Below the pieces are notes generated by a model. The model ran no database searches. It saw only the letters and a program-made list of their open reading frames with translations, and was not told the origin of the DNA. Position numbers and translations under genes: made by a program. 64,000 nucleotides of DNA from an uncultured Collinsella sp. (lineage in GTDB: Bacteria; Actinomycetota; Coriobacteriia; Coriobacteriales; Coriobacteriaceae), in the NCBI GenBank assembly GCA_900539035.1, contig UQAU01000001.1, positions 1-64,000 on the forward strand, read 5' to 3'. This document shows positions 18,314 through 27,621 of this stretch, one piece after another (position 1 is the stretch's first letter; each line of letters starts with the position of its first letter).

Positions 18314-18354
18314 GTTCCACATCCCCCTTTCGAATAGGTTTCCAGTTAATGTAT

Positions 18355-18421
18355 GAAACAGGGACGTTACATCGTCCCTAGATACCAAGCAAGCAGGGAA
18401 GGCCAAAACCTCCCCTGCTTG
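18355..18421 (-). terminator. Two hairpins between livJ and livH
   Basis: On the minus strand the first stem-loop pairs 18411-18420 with 18391-18399 (about 8-9 bp), and the second pairs 18373-18379 with 18360-18366 (7 bp, 6-nt loop) followed by GTTT. Neither has a strong U tract. They probably make a partial terminator or an mRNA-stabilising structure so that the binding protein is made in excess of the membrane parts, as is common in ABC operons. Confidence 0.5.
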
Positions 18422-18452
18422 GGATCAAAACCGCTCTATGTAAGGCGGCCTA

Positions 18453-19640
18453 TTAGGCCTGTACGTACTTGCCGTCGGTAATGACGTACGCCGTCGGGTC
18501 CTTCTGGACCTGGCCCTTGTCGTTCCAGGAGAGCTTGCCAGTCAGGCCGTCAACAGTAATGTTGCGCATAGCCTCGGGAAGCTTCTCAGCAACCTCGGTG
18601 GGGTCGGCGTCGACACCCAGGCCGGCCTCCTTGAGAGCCTCGACCACAGCATGCACGCCGTCGTAGGCGTCGGCGGCAAACTGGTCGGGGGTATCGCCGT
18701 ACTTATCCTTGTAGGCGTTGACGAAGTCGGCGTTCTTCTCGTCGTCGGCGGAGAACGGGGTCATGAGCAGCAGACCCTCGGCAAGAGAGGTATCGAAGCC
18801 CTCAACGCCCAGGATGCCGTCCATGCCGTCGCAGCCCATCATCTTGACGTCGTAGCCCATGTCCTTGGCGTTCTTGAGCAGGACGGACGCCGGCGTGTAG
18901 TAGATCGGCGCAAAAATCATGGTAGCGCCTGCCTGCTTGGCCTTGGTCAGCTGGTTGGTAAAGCTCGTGGCGGAGTCGTCCTTAAAGGTCTCCTCGTCAA
19001 CAATCTCGAGCTTGGACTCAGCGGCCTGGGCCTTAAAGGAATCTGCGATGCCCGATGAATAGGCGTCGCCGGAGTTATAGAACAGCACGAACTTCTCATC
19101 CGCATACTTCTGCGCCAGGAACTTGGCAGCGTTGACACCCTGGTTGGGATCGGTGAAGCAAACCTGGAAGACGCAATCCTTGCCGTCGGTGACGTCCTCG
19201 GAGGACGCGGACGGGGTGATCATGAACGTCTTGGGGTCGTTACCGCACTCTGCGGCAACGGCAACCGACGCACCCGTGGTGGTCGGGCCGACGAGGGCCT
19301 GCATGCCCCAGTCGAGCAGGGTGTTGAAGGCGTTAACGGCCTTCTCGCCATCGGCCTGGTCGTCCTCGGCCTTGCTGGCAAGCGGCAGCTCCTTGGTCGA
19401 GAAATCCTTGCAGCCAAGCTCGACGCCCTGGGTGACAGACTTGCCGTAGGACGCGTTGGCGCCGGTCAGCGGGCCGATGGTGCCGATCTTAAACGAAGCG
19501 TCGCTCGAAGCGGAACCGCTGTCGCCGCCGTTGGAGGAGCAGCCAGCTAGAATGGACATCGCCCCCAGACCTGCTGCGCTCGCGATAACGCTCCTGCGAT
19601 TCATAACAGGGTTCAATGACTTACCGGTGAGGCTCGACAT
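18453..19640 (-). CDS. livJ: Branched-chain amino acid-binding lipoprotein LivJ/LivK
   Basis: 395 residues. A lipoprotein signal ends in the lipobox LAGC (about residue 34), followed by a Ser/Gly-rich linker and a periplasmic-binding-protein type I fold: IGPLTGANASYG, VGPTTTGAS, PSASSEDVTDG and FAADAYDGVHA. It captures branched-chain amino acids at the membrane surface and delivers them to LivHM. First gene of the operon; GGAGAG precedes the ATG. A decayed copy lies just upstream on the same strand. Confidence 0.95.
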   Translation of the reverse strand: MSSLTGKSLNPVMNRRSVIASAAGLGAMSILAGCSSNGGDSGSASSDASFKIGTIGPLTGANASYGKSVTQGVELGCKDFSTKELPLASKAEDDQADGEKAVNAFNTLLDWGMQALVGPTTTGASVAVAAECGNDPKTFMITPSASSEDVTDGKDCVFQVCFTDPNQGVNAAKFLAQKYADEKFVLFYNSGDAYSSGIADSFKAQAAESKLEIVDEETFKDDSATSFTNQLTKAKQAGATMIFAPIYYTPASVLLKNAKDMGYDVKMMGCDGMDGILGVEGFDTSLAEGLLLMTPFSADDEKNADFVNAYKDKYGDTPDQFAADAYDGVHAVVEALKEAGLGVDADPTEVAEKLPEAMRNITVDGLTGKLSWNDKGQVQKDPTAYVITDGKYVQA

Positions 19641-19911
19641 GCGGCTCTCCTCTCAAATCTCGTCGGGTTTCGGTTACCCGACAGGCCATCCTTCGCCATG
19701 TTCGGCGTTCGCAAAATAGTAGACGCTTTAGTTAAGAAAAGTGGCGATTATTTCAACTTTTCTTTTGCTTTGTCCATTTATCCATATTTATGAGTATTTC
19801 TATCAGTTTATGCAGTTTAGCCACTTTATTATGTGAAAGTAATATTTCCATTCTGTTACAAGCGCCCCTGCCCTGATTAAAACAGCCTCACTGGTCGCGT
19901 TTTGCACGCAC
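19641..19911 (-). promoter_or_regulatory. liv operon upstream region
   Basis: A 270-nt gap with an unusually AT-rich stretch (about 19715-19860) in an otherwise GC-rich neighbourhood. It must contain the livJ promoter; several partial -35/-10 matches exist but none is clear enough to name. No coding frame is supported. Confidence 0.4.
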
Positions 19912-20222
19912 CTAGGCGGCGATGTACTTGCCGTCCTGAATCACATATGCCGTAGCGGGCTTTTCAACCTGGCCCTTGTCGTTCCACGTCAGCTCGCCCG
20001 TCAGGCCCTCGATCTTGATCTTCGCATGGCCTTGGTCGGCTGGTTGATAAAGCTCGTGGAGGAGTCGTCCTTAAAGGTCTCGGTATCGACGATGTCGAGC
20101 TTGGATGCCTTGGCCTGCTCGGCAAAGGCATCGGCGATCTCGCCCGAGACGGCGACGGCGGCACCGGTGGTGACGGGGCCGACGAGCGCCTGCATGCCCC
20201 AGTCGCACAGGGCAAACCTTAT
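19912..20222 (-). pseudogene. Decayed livJ-type binding protein (remnant)
   Basis: Read on the minus strand, pieces of a livJ paralogue are visible in order: GMQALVGPVTTGAAVAV, then SGEIADAFAEQAKASKLDIVDTE and TFKDDSSTSFINQPTKA, then a C-terminal part LTGELTWNDKGQVEKP...YVIQDGKYIAA before a TAG at 19914-19912. Compared with livJ, two internal segments are missing, the N-terminal signal region is absent, and a single-base loss just after the TKA junction shifts the frame so that translation stops early. It cannot make a functional binding protein. The C-terminal stop context mirrors intact livJ, so it arose by duplication. Confidence 0.88.
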
Positions 20223-20413
20223 GGTGCAAACGTTGACAGTTTGTTACGGAAGTTCGTTTGTAGTGAGCATGTTTCCAATGTTTCCGCAGCGTTTCGGGGG
20301 TGCCGTTTTGTGCGACTCCTGTTGCCTGGCGAGCACGCGTCCTCGGTTCACGCTAGAATGCACTCAACCTTTAAGCGGTTAATCCATCTATAAGATGCAC
20401 GAAGGAGCTATCT

Positions 20414-21757
20414 ATGAGCGAACCCCTGCGCACCGTGAACGTCGGCCTCATCGGTTTGGGAACCGTCGGCGGCGGCGTGGCCCGTCTGATCAAGAGCCAC
20501 CACGATGAGTACCTGGCAGCCTACGGCATCGACCTTAAGCTGACCCGCGCCTGCGCGCTTGCCTGGGAGCAGGCCGAGGCAGCAGGCATTGAGCGCGAGG
20601 CCTTTACGAGCGACTGGCACGATGTCGTCACCGACCCCGCCGTCGACATCGTCGTCGAGCTGATCGGCGGCGAGCATCCCGCAACCGAGATCTTCACCAC
20701 TGCCTTTGAGCACGGCAAGCACGTCGTCTCTGCCAACAAGGCCCTGCTGGGCCGTCACGTCGAGACGCTTGCCAAGAAGGCACGCGCGTGCGGCGTGCAG
20801 ATTAAGTGCGAGGCCAGCTGCGGCGGCGGCATCCCCATCGTGAGCACGCTTGAGCACGATCTGGTGGGCAACAAGATCCTGACCATCGCCGGCATCCTCA
20901 ACGGCACCACCAACTACATCCTGTCGCGCATGGACGCCGAGGGCGCCGATTACGCCGACGTGCTCGCCGATGCACAGGCCAAGGGCTATGCCGAGGCCGA
21001 CCCGTCCGCCGACGTCGACGGCTTCGATGCCGCCAGCAAGACGGCGATCCTCGCCTCCATCGGCTTTGGCACCCGCGTGACCACCGATGATGTGTACCAG
21101 CAGGGTATCCGCACCATCGGCGCCGAGGACATCGCCCAGGCCCGCGAGCTCGGCTACACCATTAAGCTGCTCGGCATCGCCCGCAACACCGACGCCGGCG
21201 TCGATGTTCGCGTGCATCCCACGCTCATCCCGGCAGACCACATGCTTGCCAAGGTCAACGGCGCCATGAACGCTGTTTACGTAGTGGGCGACGCCGTGGG
21301 CGAGACCATGTTCTACGGTGCCGGCGCAGGCTCCTTCCCCACCGCGAGCGCCGTCGTGGGCGATATCCTGTCGCTCTCCGAGCAGATCAGCCGCGGCGTG
21401 GCTCCGCTACCCGAGATTGAGCCCTATGGTCACAACCTCGCCTTTAAGCCTATGGACGAGCTCCAGACCAAGTACTATGTGCGCCTGAAGGTCGCCGACC
21501 GCGTGGGCGCCCTGTCCGAGACGGTCGACATCTTTGCCAAGCACAACATCTCGATCTCGCTCATCAACCAGGCCGAGGACGGCAAGTCGGGCGTCAGCGA
21601 TGCCTGCTCGGTCATCTTCCTGACGCACCGCGCGCTCGAGAAGGACGTCCAGGCTGCCGCCGCCGAGCTTGCCAGCGTCGACTGCGTGGCCGAGGTCGCC
21701 AACGTCCTGCGCATCGAGGACGTTGAGGCTTGGACCGAAGGCGTCATGGCCAACTAG
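20414..21757 (+). CDS. hom: Homoserine dehydrogenase
   Basis: 447 residues, the monofunctional form with a C-terminal ACT domain. It reduces aspartate semialdehyde to homoserine with NAD(P)H on the path to threonine, methionine and isoleucine. Signatures: nucleotide-binding GLIGLGTVGGGV, ANKALL, the family motif GILNGTTNYIL, and a catalytic region around GYAEADPSADVDGFDAASK. The ACT domain (about 365-440) suggests threonine feedback. GAAGGAG precedes the ATG. Monocistronic with its own terminator. Confidence 0.97.
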   Translation: MSEPLRTVNVGLIGLGTVGGGVARLIKSHHDEYLAAYGIDLKLTRACALAWEQAEAAGIEREAFTSDWHDVVTDPAVDIVVELIGGEHPATEIFTTAFEHGKHVVSANKALLGRHVETLAKKARACGVQIKCEASCGGGIPIVSTLEHDLVGNKILTIAGILNGTTNYILSRMDAEGADYADVLADAQAKGYAEADPSADVDGFDAASKTAILASIGFGTRVTTDDVYQQGIRTIGAEDIAQARELGYTIKLLGIARNTDAGVDVRVHPTLIPADHMLAKVNGAMNAVYVVGDAVGETMFYGAGAGSFPTASAVVGDILSLSEQISRGVAPLPEIEPYGHNLAFKPMDELQTKYYVRLKVADRVGALSETVDIFAKHNISISLINQAEDGKSGVSDACSVIFLTHRALEKDVQAAAAELASVDCVAEVANVLRIEDVEAWTEGVMAN

Positions 21758-21790
21758 TCCACTACTTCGAACCTCAACGAGGCCCAACGC

Positions 21791-21840
21791 AAAAGGCGCG
21801 CTGCCTGCATCAACCGCAGGCAGCGCGCCTTGTTCTGTTT
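21791..21840 (+). terminator. Terminator after hom
   Basis: A perfect 14-bp GC-rich stem (21795-21808 with 21816-21829) around a 7-nt loop, followed by TTGTTCTGTTT. It ends hom transcription. Confidence 0.92.
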
Positions 21841-21841
21841 G

Positions 21842-22021
21842 TAAGGGAAGCTGCGTCCCGGTATTTCAGCTCAGAACGGGGCGAAGCTTCCCTCAGGGCC
21901 TTCTTTCGGAAACTATGTCCCATTCTGGGCGCGGATTCTGGGACACGCTTTCCGAAACGGGCTTCTCTCGGAAAGCGCGTCCCACTCTGGACGCCAATTC
22001 CGGGATGCATTTTCCGCGACG
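21842..22021. repeat. Three tandem imperfect palindromes
   Basis: Three inverted repeats of about 50-55 bp lie head to tail: roughly 21843-21893, 21904-21957 and 21966-22019. Each has outer arms of the type (C)GGAAA.....GTCCC and GGGA.....TTTCCG, and units 2 and 3 share a centre of the form TCTGG.CGC..ATTC. Unit arms pair with a few mismatches. They fill the gap between two convergent genes (hom and the antiporter) and code for nothing. Confidence 0.8.
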
Positions 22022-22028
22022 GCGTTGG

Positions 22029-23591
22029 CTACCTGCCGTCGTCGTCCTGGGCTTCTTCTCTTGCATAGAGCTCCAGCATGCGGCGGCGGTATTCGCGCAC
22101 GGCGAGCTTGGCGCGCTCCAGGCGACGGCGCTCGCGCGGAGTCAGTTCGGACGGGTCGACCTCGTCTCCATAGGTCTTATCGGCAAGCAGGTGCGCCGCG
22201 TCCACGATGCGGGCATCGATATGGCCGCTCGCCGCCTCGGCGGAAAGACGCTCGGCAATCGTATCGAGCGTAGGCAAGCCCTCGAATACGCGACCATGGC
22301 CATGCGAAGTCAGCAGCTCGTGCTCGCGTGCGAGCAGGCTCGCCAAATCGTGATGGGCGCGCAGGATGTCGAGCGCATCGGATGGATGCTCGGCAACTTC
22401 TGCCACGGCGGCGACCGGTGCGGCGTCGACCACGCGGTAGAAGAGCTGCGCGAGCAATGGCATCAAGAACACCGTGATGGCGCCGGCAGCGACCATAACC
22501 GACGCGATGTCTTGCGACAGCGCGCCCGCGTTGACGGCAACGCTCGTAACGGCAACGATGATCGGCAGCGCCGTGGTGCAGTACAGGGCCACGGTAATGC
22601 GACCATACGCCGACACATCGCGCGTCGCAGGGCAAATGCCCATAGAAATAAGAATGGGCACGGCACGGATAATCAGCAACGCCACGATAAAACCCGCGAG
22701 CAAGCCCGGGCGCGACGCCACGGCCGTCAGGTCGATCTTTGCGCCCGATACGGTAAAGAACACCGGAATCAAAAAGCCGTAGGCCAGGCCGTCGAGCTTG
22801 GTCTCGAGCGTATGGTTGCCCTCGGGGATGATATAGCGCAGGACAAAGCCGGCGGCAAAAGAACCCAACACGATGTCGAGGTCAAAGATGGCCGAGAACG
22901 CCACGAGCGTGACCAGGATGAGCACCGTCAGGCGCACGAAGGTCTGCGACGTGGTGTCGGCGCGTTCCTCGACAAACGAAAAAAAGCGGCTGCCGACGCG
23001 CCTGGAACGACTTGGGACCGCGGCCAGCAGCACGCAGACCACCGCAAACAGGCCAAGAATTACAAGCGTCTGGATGCCGGTGCGGGCAGACAGCAGCACC
23101 GACATGGCGAGCACGGGACCGAGCTCGCCCCAAGTGCCATACGCGAGAATCGAGTCGCCAACGCGCGTGCCGGTGAGCGAGCGCTCGCGCATGATGGGCA
23201 CGAGCGTGCCGAGCGCCGTAGAAGTGAGGGCAAGCGTCACGGCGATACCGTCGAAATGACTGACCGAGAACCACGGAGTAAAGCGCACGGCAAGCCAGGC
23301 GATACCAAACGTGACGACCCACGTCGCCAAGCCGTAGCGCCCCTCGACGCCCGTGATGCTCTTGGGGTCGATCTCAAAGCCGGCAAGCAGGAACAAAAAG
23401 GCCAGACCGAGCTCGGACACAAGCGAGACCTCGGCATCTACATGGATGACGCCGAGCATATGGGGTCCAAGCACCGCGCCGAACACGAGCAAAAAGACCG
23501 TCTCGGGAACGGGTTTCCCGGGAATCGCCGAGGCGATGAAGGGGCTTGCAAAGGCCACGAGCGCGATGATGGCGAGTGAAACGAATGCCAT
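22029..23591 (-). CDS. Cation:proton antiporter (CPA2/KefB-like)
   Basis: 520 residues. About 12 membrane segments in residues 1-390 with the CPA2 features GLAFLFLLAGFEID and LTSTALGTLVPIM, followed by a ~120-residue charged cytoplasmic tail rich in Arg and Glu. It is expected to exchange Na+ or K+ for protons across the membrane for pH or ion homeostasis. There is no TrkA-N nucleotide-binding domain, unlike KefB/C. The tail has no recognisable domain. Divergent from purL. Confidence 0.87.
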   Translation of the reverse strand: MAFVSLAIIALVAFASPFIASAIPGKPVPETVFLLVFGAVLGPHMLGVIHVDAEVSLVSELGLAFLFLLAGFEIDPKSITGVEGRYGLATWVVTFGIAWLAVRFTPWFSVSHFDGIAVTLALTSTALGTLVPIMRERSLTGTRVGDSILAYGTWGELGPVLAMSVLLSARTGIQTLVILGLFAVVCVLLAAVPSRSRRVGSRFFSFVEERADTTSQTFVRLTVLILVTLVAFSAIFDLDIVLGSFAAGFVLRYIIPEGNHTLETKLDGLAYGFLIPVFFTVSGAKIDLTAVASRPGLLAGFIVALLIIRAVPILISMGICPATRDVSAYGRITVALYCTTALPIIVAVTSVAVNAGALSQDIASVMVAAGAITVFLMPLLAQLFYRVVDAAPVAAVAEVAEHPSDALDILRAHHDLASLLAREHELLTSHGHGRVFEGLPTLDTIAERLSAEAASGHIDARIVDAAHLLADKTYGDEVDPSELTPRERRRLERAKLAVREYRRRMLELYAREEAQDDDGR

Positions 23592-23775
23592 GTGATGCCT
23601 TTCTCTTGTTTGCGCTTCACTGTAGCACCCTCGCCGTCCTCAACGCGCCGCGAGCTGTCGTATCATAGTGAGGTTTACAAACATGTGGCTCAAGGCGACC
23701 GCAGGGCAGACCCCGCAAACCGACCGCTGCCGCATACCGTACCGTACGCCCAACCGATCAGGAAGGCAGGAACCA

Positions 23776-26700
23776 ATGGTCTCTCGTATCTACGTGGAGA
23801 AGAAACCCGGGTTCGACGTCGAGGCTCAGCAGCTCAAGGGCGAGCTGACCGAGATTCTCGGCATCAAGGGCATCGAGGCCCTGAGGATCATCAACCGCTA
23901 CGACGTCGAGGGCATCGACGAGGAGCTTTTCCGCTCCTGCGTGCCGACCGTCTTTAGCGAGCCCCAGGTCGATGTGACCTACGACGAACTCCCCGCAAGC
24001 GATGGCGCCGTCTTTGCCGTCGAATTCCTGCCTGGCCAGTTTGACCAGCGCGCCGACTCCGCCAGCGAGTGCGTGCAGCTCATCAGCCAGGGTGAGCGCC
24101 CCGCCGTGCGCTCCGCCAAGGTCTATATGATCTCGGGCGCTCTGGACGAGGCCGCCATCGATGCCATCAAGCACTACGTGGTGAACCCCGTCGAGGCGCG
24201 CATCGCCTCGCTCGACCTGCCCGAGACGCTGTACATGGAGACCCCCGAGCCCCAGCCCGTCGAGGTGCTCGACGGCTTCCGCGAGCTCGACGAGGCCGGC
24301 CTTGCCGCCTTTATCGCCGATCGCGGCCTTGCCATGGACGAGGCAGACATCGCCTTCTGCCAGCAGTACTTCCGCGATGAGGACCGCGACCCCACCATCA
24401 CCGAAATCCGTGTGATCGACACCTACTGGTCCGACCACTGCCGCCACACCACCTTCGGCACCGTCCTGGACGACGTGACGATCGACGACGCCGTGGTGCA
24501 GCAAGCCTTCGACCGCTACATGGAGATGCGCCACGAACTCGGTCGCGACGCCAAGCCCGTCTGTCTCATGGACATGGGCACCATCGGCGCCAAGTACCTC
24601 AAGAAGACCGGCGTCATGACCGATGTCGACGAGTCCGAGGAGATCAACGCCTGCACCGTCAAGGTGAAGGTCGATGTCGATGGCGAGGACCAGGACTGGC
24701 TATTCCTCTTTAAGAACGAGACCCATAACCACCCGACCGAAATCGAGCCCTTCGGCGGTGCCGCCACCTGCGTGGGCGGCGCTATCCGCGACCCGCTCTC
24801 AGGCCGCAGCTATGTGTACCAGGCCATGCGCGTCACCGGTGCCGGCGACCCCACCGTCCCGGTTTCCGAGACGCTCGAGGGCAAGCTGCCGCAGCGCAAG
24901 CTCGTGACCACCGCCGCCGCCGGCTACTCCAGCTACGGCAACCAGATCGGCCTTGCCACCGGTCAGGTCAACGAACTCTATCACCCCGGTTACGTGGCCA
25001 AGCGCATGGAGGTTGGCGCCGTCGTGGGCGCTACCCCGGCAAACCACGTGCGCCGCGAGTGCCCCGCCCCCACCGACAAGATCATCCTGTTGGGCGGCCG
25101 CACCGGCCGTGACGGCATCGGCGGCGCCACCGGCTCCTCCAAGACTCAGAACACCGAGTCCATCGAGACCTCGGGCGCCGAGGTCCAGAAGGGCAACGCC
25201 CCGGTCGAGCGCAAGCTGCAGCGTCTGTTCCGCCGCGGCGATGCCTGCCGTCTGATCAAGCGCTGCAACGACTTTGGCGCCGGCGGCGTCTCGGTCGCCG
25301 TGGGCGAGCTTGCCGATGGCCTGTATGTCGACCTTGATACCGTGACCAAGAAGTACGACGGCTTGGACGGCACCGAGCTCGCTATCTCTGAGTCCCAGGA
25401 GCGCATGGCCTGCGCCGTCGCCGACGGTGACGTCGAGGAGTTCATGGGCTACGCCGCCGAGGAGAACCTGGAGGCAACCGTCATCGCCGAGGTTACCGCC
25501 GAGCCGCGCATGCGCATGGCATGGAATGGCGTCGCCATCGTCGATCTGTCCCGCGAGTTCCTCAACTCCAACGGTGCGCCCAAGCACCAGGTCGCCCACG
25601 TCTGCGCCCGCAGCGTGTGGCAGCCCAGCTGGGCCGGCACCACGCTTGCCGAGCGCATGACCTCGCTCGTCACCGATCTTAACGTCGCCTCCAACAAGGG
25701 CCTTTCCGAGCGCTTCGACTCCACCATCGGCGCCGCGACCGTGCTCATGCCCTTTGGCGGCAAGACGCAACTCACCCCGAGCTCTGCCATGGTCGCCAAG
25801 TTCCCCGTGGACGGTGAGACCACCACGGCGAGCGCTATGGCATGGGGCTTTAACCCCTATCTGATGGAGGCCGACCAGTTTGCGGGCGCCTACCTGTCCG
25901 TGGTCGAGTCCATCGCCAAGCTCGTGGCCGCAGGCTTTGAGCACAAGCGCGCCTATCTCTCCTTCCAGGAATACTTTGAGCGCCTGCGCACCGAGGCCGA
26001 GCGTTGGGGCAAGCCCATGGCAGCCGTCCTGGGCGCCCTTATGGCCCAGGTCGACCTGGGTGTCGGCGCCATCGGCGGCAAGGACTCCATGAGCGGCTCG
26101 TTTGAGGACGAGGCCGGCGAGCTCAACGTTCCGCCGACCCTCATCAGCTTCGCCGTGGCCGTGGGCAAGGCGGCCCGCGCTGTCTCCCCCGAGTTCAAGG
26201 GCCTCACGCACCGCGTCGTCCGCATCGCCCCCGCCACCTATGGCCAGGACTACCGCCCCGACGCCCAGCAGCTGCTCGCCGCATTTGACGCCGTCGAGGC
26301 GCTCACCGCCGCCGGCGACGCCCTGGCGGTCTCCACGCCCGGCTACGGCTGCGGCGCCGAGAGCCTCTTTAAGATGTGCGTCGGCAACCAGATCGGTATC
26401 GAGCTTGCCGAAGATGTGGACGTGGAGAGCCTCTTCACCCCGCTCTACGGCAGCTTTATCGTCGAGCTCGCCGAGGATGCCGAGCTGCCCGAGGTCGCCG
26501 ACGGCGTTGTCGTCGAGCCCCTGGGCACCACCGTCGAGGGCTATGTCATCGATACCGGCTCCGAGGTCATCGAGCTCTCCGAGCTCCAGGAGGCCTGGGA
26601 GGGCGGCATCGAGGGCGTCTTTGCCTACCGCAGCGCCGGCGAGACCGCCGAGGTCGAGACCATCGACTTCCGTGCCAAGGATATCCACGTGTACGGCGGC

Positions 26701-27522
26701 GCCAAGATCGCCCGCCCGCGCGTGGTAATCCCCGTGTTCCCCGGCAACAACTGCGAGTACGATAGCGCCCGCGCTTTCCGCGCCGCCGGCGCCGAGGCCG
26801 ACACCTTCGTGATCAACAACCTCACGCCCGAGGCCGTCGCCGAGAGCACCCACGAGCTTGCCCGCCGCATCCGTGCAAGCCAGATCGTCATGATCCCCGG
26901 CGGCTTCTCGGGCGGCGATGAGCCCGATGGCTCCGCCAAGTTCATCACGGCGTTCTTCCGCGCTCCCGAGGTCACCGAGGCAGTCCGCGACCTGCTCAAG
27001 GCCCGCGATGGTCTGATGCTGGGCATCTGCAATGGCTTCCAGGCCCTGATCAAGCTCGGTCTGGTGCCCTACGGCGACATCGTCGACGCCACGCCCGATG
27101 CGCCCACGCTGACGTTCAACACCATCGGTCGCCATCAGAGCCGTCTGGTGCGCACCCGTATCTCGTCCAACCTGTCCCCGTGGCTGTCGCAGTGCAGCCT
27201 GGACGACCCCTACACCGTCGCCATCAGCCACGGCGAGGGCCGCTTTGTCGCCAACGACGAGGTGCTCGCCCAGCTGATCGCCAACGGCCAGGTCGCCACG
27301 CAGTACGTGGGCGAGAACGGCAAGCCCAGCATGGATCTTTCCGTCAACCCCAACGGCTCCGCACTCGCCATCGAGGGCATCACGAGCCCCGACGGCCGCG
27401 TTCTGGGCAAGATGGGCCATGCCGAGCGTCGTGGCGACAACCTGTACCGCAACGTGCCCGAGCATGTCCCCGGCGATAAGTTCATGCCGATCTTTGAGAG
27501 TGGCGTAGCCTACTTCGCTTAA
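23776..27522 (+). CDS. purL: Phosphoribosylformylglycinamidine synthase (long single-chain form)
   Basis: 1248 residues, fusing the PurS-like, PurL synthase and PurQ glutaminase parts in one chain. It converts FGAR, ATP and glutamine to FGAM in step four of purine synthesis. Visible are DTYWSDHCRHTTF and NETHNHPTEIEPFGGAATCVGG of the synthase, and the C-terminal class I glutaminase with its catalytic Cys in GICNGFQAL and the His/Glu pair in SHGEGRF. The start at 23776 follows GGAAGGCAGGAACC; an in-frame extension to 23668 lacks homology. It stands alone rather than in a pur cluster and has its own terminator. Confidence 0.96.
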   Translation: MVSRIYVEKKPGFDVEAQQLKGELTEILGIKGIEALRIINRYDVEGIDEELFRSCVPTVFSEPQVDVTYDELPASDGAVFAVEFLPGQFDQRADSASECVQLISQGERPAVRSAKVYMISGALDEAAIDAIKHYVVNPVEARIASLDLPETLYMETPEPQPVEVLDGFRELDEAGLAAFIADRGLAMDEADIAFCQQYFRDEDRDPTITEIRVIDTYWSDHCRHTTFGTVLDDVTIDDAVVQQAFDRYMEMRHELGRDAKPVCLMDMGTIGAKYLKKTGVMTDVDESEEINACTVKVKVDVDGEDQDWLFLFKNETHNHPTEIEPFGGAATCVGGAIRDPLSGRSYVYQAMRVTGAGDPTVPVSETLEGKLPQRKLVTTAAAGYSSYGNQIGLATGQVNELYHPGYVAKRMEVGAVVGATPANHVRRECPAPTDKIILLGGRTGRDGIGGATGSSKTQNTESIETSGAEVQKGNAPVERKLQRLFRRGDACRLIKRCNDFGAGGVSVAVGELADGLYVDLDTVTKKYDGLDGTELAISESQERMACAVADGDVEEFMGYAAEENLEATVIAEVTAEPRMRMAWNGVAIVDLSREFLNSNGAPKHQVAHVCARSVWQPSWAGTTLAERMTSLVTDLNVASNKGLSERFDSTIGAATVLMPFGGKTQLTPSSAMVAKFPVDGETTTASAMAWGFNPYLMEADQFAGAYLSVVESIAKLVAAGFEHKRAYLSFQEYFERLRTEAERWGKPMAAVLGALMAQVDLGVGAIGGKDSMSGSFEDEAGELNVPPTLISFAVAVGKAARAVSPEFKGLTHRVVRIAPATYGQDYRPDAQQLLAAFDAVEALTAAGDALAVSTPGYGCGAESLFKMCVGNQIGIELAEDVDVESLFTPLYGSFIVELAEDAELPEVADGVVVEPLGTTVEGYVIDTGSEVIELSELQEAWEGGIEGVFAYRSAGETAEVETIDFRAKDIHVYGGAKIARPRVVIPVFPGNNCEYDSARAFRAAGAEADTFVINNLTPEAVAESTHELARRIRASQIVMIPGGFSGGDEPDGSAKFITAFFRAPEVTEAVRDLLKARDGLMLGICNGFQALIKLGLVPYGDIVDATPDAPTLTFNTIGRHQSRLVRTRISSNLSPWLSQCSLDDPYTVAISHGEGRFVANDEVLAQLIANGQVATQYVGENGKPSMDLSVNPNGSALAIEGITSPDGRVLGKMGHAERRGDNLYRNVPEHVPGDKFMPIFESGVAYFA

Positions 27523-27555
27523 AGCTTTCCCATCGGGTACAATCCCCTCGGGTAA

Positions 27556-27597
27556 CAACACCCGCCACCGGCACACCCGGTGGCGGGTTCTTTTTTG
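27556..27597 (+). terminator. Terminator after purL
   Basis: A 12-bp stem (27560-27571 with 27577-27588) followed by a run of T (27591-27596). It lies 34 nt past the purL stop and just upstream of the next gene. Confidence 0.92.
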
Positions 27598-27621
27598 CTT
27601 CGCACATATAGGAAGGACATC

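Noticed and set aside
16118..18337. Long plus-strand open frame (~739 codons) across livG, livM and livH
   Set aside because: Antisense to three well-supported genes, with His/Asp/Gln-rich low-complexity sequence and no domain.
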